Assembly (NCBI GenBank): GCA_029256305.1
Contig: JAQSYE010000026.1
Coordinates: 1-33,153 of the forward strand
Length of the DNA stretch: 33,153 bases
Reading direction: 5' to 3'
From: Lacrimispora sp.
GTDB taxonomy: Bacteria > Bacillota > Clostridia > Lachnospirales > Lachnospiraceae
Made by a program: the position numbers and the translations under genes
The notes under the pieces: model-generated
The model's database searches: none
The model's input: the letters and a program-made list of their open reading frames with translations, nothing else
What the model was told of the DNA's origin: nothing
In this document: one piece after another, positions 15,483 to 23,018 of the stretch
Layout: each line of letters starts with the position of its first letter
Position numbering within the stretch: position 1 is the first letter of the stretch

Positions 15483-16031
15483 TTAAATATTAATAAGGCT
15501 CATAATCATCTGGGCTGTCTCAACCATATTGGTTCCGCTGTCCATACTGCACTTTTGAATGTAACGGTGCGCTTCTGATTCTGTCATATGATTCCGCTCC
15601 ATCAAAAGTTCCTTGGCCTGCTTAATCAGATCCTGCTCTTCTCCGCTTCTCTCTTTTGGCTGGCTCTTTAATTTCTTCCGCCTTTTTGCCAGAGATTCCA
15701 TCATCATCTCTAACGTGCTTAAAAGATCCTGAACTTTTAAAGGCAGACCAAGACATACCACATCATCCGGTGCCCTGCCGCTCCACTGACTGGGAGATGC
15801 TACAAGGAGCATGAGCATCCCTTTGGGAAGACATTCATAAATCTCCTGATATACCATATCCGCAAATCTGCAGCCACATACCACAATTCCGCTGCCCAGC
15901 TCATCAGCGCTGTTCACTGCCTGAGCGCCGGAGGTGCAGACTGCTGAGACCGAAAAGCCGTTTTTCATAAGAATATTCTTTATATTTTTCGCATCCTCTG
16001 CCTTTGAAAATGCCACAATCACATTGGTCAA
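15483..16031 (-). CDS. ANTAR-domain RNA-binding antiterminator with a pseudo-receiver domain
   Basis: A 182-residue protein. Residues ~1-115 look like a receiver fold, but the phospho-acceptor Asp position reads VVCGCRF and the conserved Lys position LGLPL, so phosphorylation is unlikely. A basic linker (KRRKKLKSQPKER) leads to the ANTAR domain at ~128-182: LIKQAKELLMERNHMTESEA, then HRYIQKCSMD and the closing hydrophobic helix. ANTAR proteins bind paired hairpin loops in leaders and prevent termination. It is 42 bp downstream of glnA, matching the glnA-glnR arrangement reported in Clostridium, and the glnA leader here has a suitable terminator and loops. Autoregulation of the operon is the likely role. 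Confidence 0.9.
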   Translation of the reverse strand: MTNVIVAFSKAEDAKNIKNILMKNGFSVSAVCTSGAQAVNSADELGSGIVVCGCRFADMVYQEIYECLPKGMLMLLVASPSQWSGRAPDDVVCLGLPLKVQDLLSTLEMMMESLAKRRKKLKSQPKERSGEEQDLIKQAKELLMERNHMTESEAHRYIQKCSMDSGTNMVETAQMIMSLINI

Positions 16032-16073
16032 ACACTCTCACCTCCAGATAACAGTATCAGGGAACAGGATCTA

Positions 16074-17411
16074 TTAATACTTGTATAAGTATTCTTCCAC
16101 TTCCCAGTCCGTTACCTGAGCACGGAATATCCGCCATTCAGCTTCCTTTGCTTCCAGGTACTTGGTATAAATGTGCTCGCCTAACACTTCCTTCATAAAC
16201 TCATCCCTGCGGAATGCTTCAATGGCCTCTCCCAGTGTTTCAGGAAGCTGCTCGATTCCTTTTAAAGCCATCTCCTCGACCGACATGGAATAACCATTAC
16301 AGTCCACGCTTTCCGGAGGAGTCATCTTCTTTTCTATGCCATCAAGGCCTGCAGCAAGACAGGCGGCAAGAGCCAGATAGGGGTTTACTGCAGAATCCGG
16401 ACTGCGCAGCTCAATGCGAGTGCTTTCCCCTCTTGCACAGGGAATCTTAATCAGAGAGTTTCGGTTTGAACGGGCAGACCATGCCACATAAACCGGAGCA
16501 TCATATCCGGGAACAAGACGCTTATAGGAATTGACCAGAGGGTTGGTTAAAATTGTCATTCCCTGCATATGGTGAAGAATACCTGCCATAAACTGATAAG
16601 CCGTCTGGCTTAATCCCAGTTCATCCGCTTCATCCTCAAACATATTCTTACCTGACAAATCAGAAAGTGACATATTAATGTGCATTCCGGAACCATTGAC
16701 ACCTGCTTTCGGCTTGGGCATAAAGGTGGCATGAAGGCCGTGGCGCTTTGCAATTGTTTTCACTGCCATCTTAAATGTCATGATGTTATCTGCAGTCACC
16801 ATGCCTTCGGCATACTGAAAATCAATCTCATGCTGTCCCGGAGAGATCTCGTGGTGGGATGCCTCAATCATAAAGCCCATCTCTTCCAGAGTAAGTATCA
16901 TATCTCTGCGTACATTCTCCGCCTGATCAATGGGGGCCACATCAAAATAACCAGCCATTTCATGGGTGTCTGTGGTGGGACGTCCCTCCTCATCCATATG
17001 GAAAAGAAAGAATTCGCACTCAGGACCTGCATGAAATACAAAACCCATATCACTGGCTTTTTTCAAAATCTTTTTCAATACAAACCGGGGGTCCCCCTCA
17101 AAAGGAGTCTGATCCGGGCAGTGTACATCACACATCAGTCTTGCAACTTTCCCCTGCTGGGGACGCCATGGGATTATTTCAAAAGTATCCAGATCCGGAT
17201 AGAGATACATATCAGATTCTTCACTTCTTACAAAACCCTCTATGGATGAACCGTCAAACATACAGTGGTTATCCAGGGCTTTTCCCAGCATATTCTTTGT
17301 GATTGCAACATTTTTCAACATACCGAATATATCCGTAAACTGAAGACGGATAAATTCCACATCTTCTTCTTCCACAATGCGGAAAATATCTTCTTTGCTA
17401 TACTTGTTCAT
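16074..17411 (-). CDS. glnA: Glutamine synthetase type I
   Basis: A 445-residue protein from the ATG at 17411, chosen because AAGGAG lies 7 nt upstream; a GTG two codons earlier sits directly on that site. It condenses glutamate and ammonia with ATP. Motifs: [10 protein letters not shown] (~50), [12 protein letters not shown] (metal ligands, ~125), [13 protein letters not shown] (ATP and glutamate binding, ~240) and [15 protein letters not shown] (~325). The NLYDLPPE adenylylation region of proteobacterial enzymes is absent, which fits the GSI-alpha type of Firmicutes and regulation by other means. It is the first gene of glnA-ANTAR-dapF-dapL. Confidence 0.97.
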   Translation of the reverse strand: MNKYSKEDIFRIVEEEDVEFIRLQFTDIFGMLKNVAITKNMLGKALDNHCMFDGSSIEGFVRSEESDMYLYPDLDTFEIIPWRPQQGKVARLMCDVHCPDQTPFEGDPRFVLKKILKKASDMGFVFHAGPECEFFLFHMDEEGRPTTDTHEMAGYFDVAPIDQAENVRRDMILTLEEMGFMIEASHHEISPGQHEIDFQYAEGMVTADNIMTFKMAVKTIAKRHGLHATFMPKPKAGVNGSGMHINMSLSDLSGKNMFEDEADELGLSQTAYQFMAGILHHMQGMTILTNPLVNSYKRLVPGYDAPVYVAWSARSNRNSLIKIPCARGESTRIELRSPDSAVNPYLALAACLAAGLDGIEKKMTPPESVDCNGYSMSVEEMALKGIEQLPETLGEAIEAFRRDEFMKEVLGEHIYTKYLEAKEAEWRIFRAQVTDWEVEEYLYKY

Positions 17412-17439
17412 AAACACTCTCCTTTTCTCATGATTGAAT

Positions 17440-17592
17440 AAAGAGCCCCAACCTTATCGGGACTCTTTGCCACTTATGCGATCCTTGCAAAGCGTCTCTG
17501 CTCTATAGGAACGAAGTTCCTTAAAAAATGATTCAAAGAAATAGGGTGGGCAAACACAGCCTCACTACAATGGACCATCTTCGCACCACCCC
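17440..17592 (-). promoter_or_regulatory. glnA leader: hairpin array with a terminator and an ANTAR-like target
   Basis: In transcript order: a GGGTGG/CCACCC-closed stem (17592-17544); AGGAAC/GTTCCT (17521-17507); AGAGC-[AGAGAC]-GCTTT (17504-17489), a hexaloop with A first and G fourth; CTTTGC-[AAGGATC]-GCATAAG (17492-17473), a bulged stem also with A1 and G4; then a strong hairpin AAAGAGTCCC/GGGGCTCTTT (17468-17440) with a weak U-tract, just before the ribosome site. CTTTGC can alternatively pair with GCAAAG at the terminator base, which would prevent the terminator. Paired loops with A1 and G4 are the known ANTAR recognition signature. Confidence 0.6.
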
Positions 17593-17605
17593 GTCATATG
17601 TGTAA

Positions 17606-17634
17606 AATATAACAGCTGGAAAAAAATTTGTCAA
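17606..17634 (-). promoter_or_regulatory. glnA operon promoter
   Basis: Minus strand TTGACA (17629-17634), 17-bp spacer, TATATT (17606-17611). The -35 box overlaps the last codons of the metal ATPase gene. The predicted leader is ~190 nt. Confidence 0.82.
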
Positions 17635-19508
17635 TGTGTTTTTTCATTCCCGTTTTGATACCGGAGAGCCCGAACTGCATTTAATATGGCAATCACAGAA
17701 ACGCCCACATCACCGAAAACGGCCGCCCACATAGTGGCAATTCCTGCAGCCGACAGGATTAAAATCAGCACCTTTACGCTGATTGCAAAAATAATATTCT
17801 GCTTTACAATTCCGACTGTTTTTCTGGCAATCAGGATGGTATCAACCAGTTTTGTAAGCTCGTCGGTCATGATTACTACGTCCGCCGCCTCAACGGCTGC
17901 ATCGGACCCGATCTGACCCATGGCAATTCCCACATCTGCGCGGGCCAGAACCGGTGCATCGTTGATTCCGTCTCCCACAAAAGCCAGTGCTGCACCCTTT
18001 TGTTTCTTAGCCAGCAGTTCTTCCACTTTTCCTACTTTATCACCGGGAAGGAGACCTCCATGAACCTCATCAAGTCCAAGCTTTTCTCCCACCAGTTTTC
18101 CAACCTCCGGTTTATCGCCGGTAAGCATCACAATCTTTTTCACTCCTGCTGCCCTTAAGCCCTTTAATGCTTTCGGTACGTCTTCCCTGATGGTATCAGA
18201 AATGGTTACGCAGCCAAGATAGGTATTGTTATCTGCTATATAAAGTGTTGTTCCTTCTGACGAATCAACGGCGTTTACAAGGATTCCCTGCTTCTCCATC
18301 AGTCTGGCATTCCCGATATAAAGCTCTCTTTCCTTATTCTGTGTATAAACGGTTGTTTTTACTCCAAATCCCGCAAGTTCTTCTGCTGCGCCCACCATTG
18401 ACTGATCAAGGATTTTCCCATATGCTTCTTTTACCGAATGAGCGATTGGGTGATTGGAATGAAACTCACCATATGCGGCAAGCTCTAAAAGATCTTCTTT
18501 CGTTCCCTCCAACGGATCCACACTGGTAACACAGAATTTCCCAGTTGTTAAGGTTCCTGTCTTATCAAAAACCACAGTGTCAAGGTTTGCCATGGCTTCC
18601 AGATAGTTGCTGCCCTTTAAAAGAATTCCCTGGCCAGAGGCTGCTCCAAGACCTCCAAAAAAGCTTAATGGAACCGATATTACCAGTGCACAGGGACAGG
18701 AAACAACTAAAAAGCTGCAGGCACGGTAAATCCAGGTTCCCCAGTCACCGGTGAAAAGAGGTGGGATTACCGCAAGCAAAAAGGCAAGTATTACGACTAC
18801 AGGAGTATAGATTCTTGCAAATCTGGTGATAAAATTTTCAGCTCTGGCCTTCCTAGAGCTGGCATTTTCAACCAATTCTAAGATCTTGGCAACGGTGGAG
18901 TCATCAAAAAGTCTGGTTACCCGTACTTCTAAAACACCATTTAGATTGATGGAACCACTTATAACCGGATCATTCTCTTTTATCTCAACAGGCATAGACT
19001 CACCGGTCAATGCTTTGGTATCAAGGCTGCTGCTTCCTTTCACCACGACTCCATCAAGAGGTACTTTCTCTCCAGGCTTTACTACGATGATGTCATCAAC
19101 CGCCACTTCATAGGGATCAACCTTCTCTTCTGCTCCGTCACGAAGCAGATTGGCATATTCCGGATTAATATCCATAAGATCTGTTATGGATTTTCTTGAC
19201 CGGTTTACTGCATAATCGTTAAACAGCTCGCCGATCTGATAAAATAGCATAACGCCGACCGCTTCTTCCAGAGCTCCGATTCCGATCGCTCCAAAGGTCG
19301 CCACTGACATTAAAAAGTTTTCATCAAAAAACTGTCCATTCCTAATATTTCTGACCGCTCTTAAGGGGATATCATACCCTGCCGCCAGGTAAGATATGAT
19401 AAATAAGATCCAGTACCAGAAAACTCTTCCCTCGGCTGCCATGGCAAGCGCAAAGAATACGGCACTTATCATCAGCCTGATTCCCATAATTTTCTGTTTC
19501 TTTGTCAT
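17631..19508 (-). CDS. Zn/Cd/Pb-type heavy-metal P1B ATPase lacking an N-terminal HMA domain
   Basis: A 625-residue membrane pump. Motifs in order: TGES (phosphatase loop), SCPCALVIS (metal-binding CPC in the membrane), DKTGTLTTG (phosphorylated Asp), HSNHPIAHSV (HP locus), MLTGDKPEV and GDGINDAPVLARADVGIAMG. The CPC motif with the regulator type points to zinc, cadmium or lead rather than copper. Most CadA/ZntA pumps carry an N-terminal HMA domain; here the protein starts almost directly with the first membrane helix, and the HMA is a separate gene 15 bp upstream. ATG is preceded by AAGGAG. It is the last gene of a repressor-chaperone-pump operon. Confidence 0.93.
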   Translation of the reverse strand: MTKKQKIMGIRLMISAVFFALAMAAEGRVFWYWILFIISYLAAGYDIPLRAVRNIRNGQFFDENFLMSVATFGAIGIGALEEAVGVMLFYQIGELFNDYAVNRSRKSITDLMDINPEYANLLRDGAEEKVDPYEVAVDDIIVVKPGEKVPLDGVVVKGSSSLDTKALTGESMPVEIKENDPVISGSINLNGVLEVRVTRLFDDSTVAKILELVENASSRKARAENFITRFARIYTPVVVILAFLLAVIPPLFTGDWGTWIYRACSFLVVSCPCALVISVPLSFFGGLGAASGQGILLKGSNYLEAMANLDTVVFDKTGTLTTGKFCVTSVDPLEGTKEDLLELAAYGEFHSNHPIAHSVKEAYGKILDQSMVGAAEELAGFGVKTTVYTQNKERELYIGNARLMEKQGILVNAVDSSEGTTLYIADNNTYLGCVTISDTIREDVPKALKGLRAAGVKKIVMLTGDKPEVGKLVGEKLGLDEVHGGLLPGDKVGKVEELLAKKQKGAALAFVGDGINDAPVLARADVGIAMGQIGSDAAVEAADVVIMTDELTKLVDTILIARKTVGIVKQNIIFAISVKVLILILSAAGIATMWAAVFGDVGVSVIAILNAVRALRYQNGNEKTH

Positions 19509-19523
19509 AACTGCTCCTTATGC

Positions 19524-19748
19524 TTACCGAAGAATTTTAAATTCCGCTTCCGGCTCAATTTTATAGGCTGTCTTCTTCGCTGCTTCCATAATCTCATCCA
19601 CTTTTTCCTCTAAAACCTCCATGGTTAATCTCTGGGTCATAAAGCTTAAGGACGCATTTTCAACACCATTTAATTTTTTTACCTCTTCTTCAATTTTAGC
19701 CGCACAGTTTGCACAGCAAAGTCCCTCTAATTTAACAATCTTTTTCAT
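19524..19748 (-). CDS. Free HMA-domain heavy-metal-binding protein
   Basis: A 74-residue single HMA (heavy-metal-associated) domain. The metal site is GLCCANCAAKIEEEV at ~9-23: the usual GMxCxxC loop with an extra Cys in place of Met-x. The rest follows the ferredoxin-like fold (LNGVENASLSFMTQRLTMEV). By position it is the detached N-terminal domain or metallochaperone of the ATPase immediately downstream. The extra cysteine could favour soft, thiophilic ions; that is inference. A GGAGA site precedes the ATG. Confidence 0.9.
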   Translation of the reverse strand: MKKIVKLEGLCCANCAAKIEEEVKKLNGVENASLSFMTQRLTMEVLEEKVDEIMEAAKKTAYKIEPEAEFKILR

Positions 19749-19788
19749 CTTTTATCTTCTCCTTTTCTCTCTATTTTAATGGAAATCC

Positions 19789-20166
19789 TTATTCGCTGAT
19801 ATGCTCCATCCCTTGAGCCAGGATGGTCTCTATATGACCGTCTGCCAGGGAATAGAAAACGGTCTTTCCTTCTCTTCTAAATTTCACCAAACGCATCTGC
19901 TTTAACACACGAAGCTGATGGGAAATAGCTGACTGCCCCATCTGAAGCAGATTGGCAATATCACAGACACACATCTCTGACTGGCTGAGTACATAGAGAA
20001 TTCTGATTCTTGTAGGATCACCGAATATCTTAAAAAAATCTGCCAGATCCAACAGCTGCTGCTCTTTGGGCATTACTTTTATTACCTGATTCACAACATT
20101 CTCATGGACGCAAATAAAATCACATTGATCGATGTCGCCATCGCCAATGACTTTTTCTTCTGCCAT
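19789..20166 (-). CDS. ArsR/SmtB-family metal-sensing repressor, CadC-like
   Basis: A 125-residue winged-helix repressor. The N-terminal Cys residues (QCDFICVHE) together with EMCVCDIAN in the recognition region match the alpha-3N thiolate site of CadC. The C-terminal helix DGHIETILAQGMEHISE has Asp, His, His and Glu at the exact spacing of the alpha-5 zinc site of SmtB/CadC (D-x-H-x10-H-x2-E). The DNA-reading helix is QMGQSAISHQLRVLKQ. Both metal sites appear intact, so it should release DNA on Zn, Cd or Pb and induce the chaperone-pump genes behind it. AAGGAGG precedes the ATG and the operator lies just upstream. Confidence 0.95.
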   Translation of the reverse strand: MAEEKVIGDGDIDQCDFICVHENVVNQVIKVMPKEQQLLDLADFFKIFGDPTRIRILYVLSQSEMCVCDIANLLQMGQSAISHQLRVLKQMRLVKFRREGKTVFYSLADGHIETILAQGMEHISE

Positions 20167-20189
20167 CTGATACCTCCTTACATATTATT

Positions 20190-20209
20190 ATATGAATATC
20201 TGTTCATAT
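20190..20209. promoter_or_regulatory. ArsR/SmtB-type operator
   Basis: Perfect 7-bp inverted repeat ATATGAA / TTCATAT separated by 6 bp. The TGAA...TTCA core is typical of SmtB/CadC-family operators. It lies just downstream of the -10 box of the repressor gene. Confidence 0.82.
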
Positions 20210-20213
20210 GTTT

Positions 20214-20241
20214 ATATTATCATTTTTAGTTTATTTGTCAA
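20214..20241 (-). promoter_or_regulatory. Promoter of the metal-resistance operon
   Basis: Minus strand TTGACA (20236-20241), 16-bp spacer, TAATAT (20214-20219). The transcription start would fall in the operator, so a bound repressor blocks initiation. Confidence 0.78.
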
Positions 20242-20259
20242 GTACCTTTTGCCGGGGTA

Positions 20260-20288
20260 TTGACAGTTTTTTCTAGCGGTGATAGACT
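20260..20288 (+). promoter_or_regulatory. Probable promoter of the ABC exporter genes
   Basis: TTGACA (20260-20265), 17-bp spacer and TAGACT (20283-20288). It is divergent from the metal operon and implies a ~230-nt leader. The rest of the gene-free stretch 20167-20527 holds the remnant described separately and no terminator. Confidence 0.55.
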
Positions 20289-20345
20289 ATAAGTCCTTTT
20301 CCATATCTAAACTCACATCTCAAATTCAGGAAAAGAGAATATTGA

Positions 20346-20531
20346 TACCACGGTAGAGTCCCCGGAGTAATCCCGGAGAGCTGTGCTGGCTGTTTTGCCT
20401 GCACTGACCGCTTGGAAAGATATTAGAACGTTCTGGCCAGTTATGACAGACCTCTTCCCGATTACGGCAAGAGCTGCCCGCTGCAGGAATGGACCGTTCT
20501 CAAATATTACTACCAGGAGGAATTTATATGA
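20346..20531 (+). pseudogene. Possible remnant of a lost gene upstream of the ABC exporter
   Basis: One frame reads 26 residues (containing VIPESCAGCFACTDRLERY), a single TAG at 20424-20426, then 34 residues (SYDRPLPDYGKSCPLQEW ... YYYQEEFI). It stops at a TGA that overlaps the ABC gene start as ATGA. Neither half has an ATG or GTG, and the only TTG is four codons before the TAG, so it is not a gene as it stands. The composition looks protein-like: a CxxCxxC cluster, aromatic-rich, with synonymous-style codon use. The ATGA overlap is typical of a coupled upstream gene. I do not recognise the family, and chance cannot be excluded. Confidence 0.35.
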
Positions 20532-21328
20532 TTCAAGTGGAACACATGAACAAGACTTTCAAAGTCGCAAGAAGAAGTGCCGGATTTTCCAATGCAGTAA
20601 AGGCGCTTTTTCACAAAGAGACCGACACGGTCCACGCTCTTTCCGATCTTTCCTTTCGCATTGGAGACGGAGAGATGGTAGGCTATATCGGCCCCAATGG
20701 TGCTGGTAAAAGCTCCACCATCAAAATTTTAAGCGGTATCCTGACTCCGGATAACGGAACCTGCCTGATTAACGGACGGATTCCATGGACGGACAGAAGG
20801 GAACATGTAAAGGACATCGGCGTCGTATTCGGACAGCGCACTCAGCTATGGTGGGACGTTCCTGTTATTGATTCCTTTGAACTGCTTCGCGACATCTACG
20901 AAATCCCCAAACACCAATACTTAATTACCTTGGAAGAACTCACGGAACTTCTTGCTTTAGAAGAGATCATAAAGACTCCGGCAAGACAGCTTTCTCTGGG
21001 TCAGCGTATGCGCTGTGAAATTGCAGCGTCTCTTCTCCATACCCCAAAGATCCTTTTTCTTGATGAACCAACCATTGGACTTGATGCAGTCTCCAAGCTT
21101 GCAGTCCGGGATTTTATCAGAAAGCTAAACCGGATCCACAAGACCACAGTCCTTCTTACCACCCACGACATGCAGGACATAGATGCTCTTGCAGACAGGG
21201 TTTTACTGATCGGAAAAGGCCGGCTGCTTTTAGACGGAACACTTTCCGATTTAAAATCCCGTTGTGAACCCCCATGCGCCACCTTAGATGAGATCGTTGC
21301 CTCCCTTTACCGGGAATTTCAGATTTAG
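20528..21328 (+). CDS. ABC exporter ATP-binding protein
   Basis: A 266-residue ATPase from the ATG at 20528, with CCAGGAGGA 6 nt upstream; an earlier frame start at 20489 has no such site. Walker A GPNGAGKSS (~59), Q-loop FGQRTQLWW, signature LSLGQRMR (~157), Walker B ILFLDEPTIGLD (~177) and the H-loop TTHD are all intact. The unusual FGQRTQLWWDVPVIDSF segment is characteristic of the subgroup that pairs with two ABC-2 (DUF990-like) permeases. The substrate is unknown. It is followed 11 bp later by the first permease. Confidence 0.94.
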   Translation: MIQVEHMNKTFKVARRSAGFSNAVKALFHKETDTVHALSDLSFRIGDGEMVGYIGPNGAGKSSTIKILSGILTPDNGTCLINGRIPWTDRREHVKDIGVVFGQRTQLWWDVPVIDSFELLRDIYEIPKHQYLITLEELTELLALEEIIKTPARQLSLGQRMRCEIAASLLHTPKILFLDEPTIGLDAVSKLAVRDFIRKLNRIHKTTVLLTTHDMQDIDALADRVLLIGKGRLLLDGTLSDLKSRCEPPCATLDEIVASLYREFQI

Positions 21329-21339
21329 GAGGGGGCAAA

Positions 21340-22143
21340 ATGAGAAAATACTGGTCTTTTTTCCGCATTCGTTTTATCCGAGGACTTCAATACCGCGCCG
21401 CTGCTCTTTCCGGCATGGTGACACAGTTTGTATGGGGTGCCATGGAAATTCTCTTGTTCCGGGCCTTTTATGAAGCCTCACCAGAGAGCTTTCCCATGAC
21501 CTTTGAAGCACTATCCACTTATGTATGGCTTCAGCAGGCATTTCTTGCTCTTTATATGGTCTGGTTCTGGGAATCGGAACTTTTCAATTCCATCACAACC
21601 GGAGATGTGGCCTATGAATTATGCAGGCCGGTCCGCCTTTATGACATGTGGTTTGTCAGAGGACTGGCTGTTCGGCTTTCAAAAGCAGTTCTTCGCTGCA
21701 TGCCAATCCTGATTTTTTCCTGGTTCCTTCCTGCTCCCTATGGGCTCACTCTACCAGGAGATATGAAAATCTGGGCAATGACCCTTTTGTCTATGACACT
21801 CGGACTGCTTCTCATCGTGGCTTTCGGCATGATTGTTTACATGTCCGTATTTTACACCGTATCCCCCCAGGGAATTAAACTGTTCGTTACTTCTATGGCG
21901 GAATTTTTAAGCGGCTCTGTCATACCGATTCCATTTATGCCTGACCACGTTAAAAGAATCGTTGAATTTCTTCCCTTTGCCTCTGCACAAAATGTTCCCT
22001 TTCGCATCTTTTCCGGAGATATCACAGGACCTGATGTATACAGCAGCATGGCCAAACAAGTATTCTGGCTGTTTGTATTCATTCTGATCGGGCGGATCCT
22101 GGAAAAACGGGCATTAAGACAAATTGTCATACAAGGAGGCTGA
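21340..22143 (+). CDS. ABC-2 type permease, first subunit
   Basis: A 267-residue membrane protein with about six hydrophobic segments and a basic N-terminus (MRKYWSFFRIRFIRGLQYRA). GDVAYELCRPV after the second helix is the short cytoplasmic motif of this ABC-2 subgroup; the partner permease has GEFDRILLRPK at the same place. That conserved loop is presumably the contact with the ATPase. Ribosome site AGGAGGGGG. It ends 12 bp before the second permease, so the exporter is a heterodimeric channel on one ATPase type. Confidence 0.9.
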   Translation: MRKYWSFFRIRFIRGLQYRAAALSGMVTQFVWGAMEILLFRAFYEASPESFPMTFEALSTYVWLQQAFLALYMVWFWESELFNSITTGDVAYELCRPVRLYDMWFVRGLAVRLSKAVLRCMPILIFSWFLPAPYGLTLPGDMKIWAMTLLSMTLGLLLIVAFGMIVYMSVFYTVSPQGIKLFVTSMAEFLSGSVIPIPFMPDHVKRIVEFLPFASAQNVPFRIFSGDITGPDVYSSMAKQVFWLFVFILIGRILEKRALRQIVIQGG

Positions 22144-22155
22144 AAGGAGCATACC

Positions 22156-22941
22156 ATGAATATAGTCAGGCTTTATGTAAGTTTTATTCTCATGCATTTA
22201 AAAAGCATGATGCAGCACAAAGTTTCATTTTTCATGACATTAATCGGTCAGTTTTTAATCTCTTTTAATATATTTTTAGGAGTTTACTTTATGATGACCC
22301 GTTTCCATGAGGTTAACGGATTTTCTTACAGCGAAGTACTGCTGTGCTTTTCCATTACGCTCATGGCTTTCACACTGGCGGAAACCATATTTCGGAGCCT
22401 GGATACCTTTGAGAGCATTATCGGAAACGGTGAATTTGACCGCATTCTGCTCCGGCCGAAAAACAGCCTGTTTCTGGTTCTGTGCAGCAAGATCGACTTA
22501 ACCAGGTTCGGACGTCTTCTTCAGGCTGTTGTCATGCTGGTTTATGGGATTTTATCCAGTTCCATAAACTGGACGCCCCTTCGCTGCCTCCTTGTAGCGC
22601 TTATGATTCTTGGAGGAGTCTGCGTTTTTGGTGCCATTTACTTAATTTTCGCATGCTTATGTTTTTTTACTTTGGAAGGACTGGAATTTATGAATGTATT
22701 TACAGATGGCGCAAGAGAATACGGGAAATATCCTATCGGTATCTATGGGAAAACGGTCCTTTTCATCTGTACCTACCTGGTCCCTTTTGCTCTGTTCCAA
22801 TATTATCCCCTTTTATATCTTACGGGCAAATCGGACAACGCCTGGTACAGCCTGCTTCCCCTGTTTAGTGCTCTCTTTCTGATTCCAGCATTTCTTTTGT
22901 GGAAGTTCGGATTAGAGCATTATCAGTCCACCGGTTCCTGA
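22156..22941 (+). CDS. ABC-2 type permease, second subunit
   Basis: A 261-residue membrane protein with about six hydrophobic segments and the loop NGEFDRILLRPKNSLF, related to the GDVAYELCRPV loop of the other subunit. The C-terminal region EGLEFMNVFTDGAREYGKYP followed by IYGKTVLFICTYLVPFA is typical of DUF990/ABC-2 partners. Ribosome site AAAGGAG. The transcript ends at a hairpin right after the stop. What is exported cannot be inferred. Confidence 0.9.
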   Translation: MNIVRLYVSFILMHLKSMMQHKVSFFMTLIGQFLISFNIFLGVYFMMTRFHEVNGFSYSEVLLCFSITLMAFTLAETIFRSLDTFESIIGNGEFDRILLRPKNSLFLVLCSKIDLTRFGRLLQAVVMLVYGILSSSINWTPLRCLLVALMILGGVCVFGAIYLIFACLCFFTLEGLEFMNVFTDGAREYGKYPIGIYGKTVLFICTYLVPFALFQYYPLLYLTGKSDNAWYSLLPLFSALFLIPAFLLWKFGLEHYQSTGS

Positions 22942-22948
22942 TCCTAAG

Positions 22949-23000
22949 AAAAATGCATCCGCCAAGGCCTTTACGGCTGAGACGGATGCATTTGCATTTT
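22949..23000 (+). terminator. Intrinsic terminator of the ABC exporter operon
   Basis: AAATGCATCCG (22951-22961) pairs with CGGATGCATTT (22983-22993), with an inner GCC/GGC pairing; a T-rich tract (GCATTTT) follows. The stem may also stop the converging transcript. Confidence 0.82.
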
Positions 23001-23018
23001 AGGATCTGTTTTATTAAA

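Noticed and set aside
16680-17249. 189-aa plus-strand frame inside glnA
   Set aside because: It is antisense to a clear glutamine synthetase, has no ribosome site and resembles no protein family.
20300-20420. T-box-like motif (ATACCACGG) upstream of the ABC exporter genes
   Set aside because: Only part of the T-box consensus matches, the leader upstream of it is under 60 nt (no room for a stem I with specifier), and no terminator follows.
20383-20709. 108-aa frame overlapping the ABC ATPase gene
   Set aside because: It has no ribosome site, and its 3' half is the ATPase gene read out of frame.
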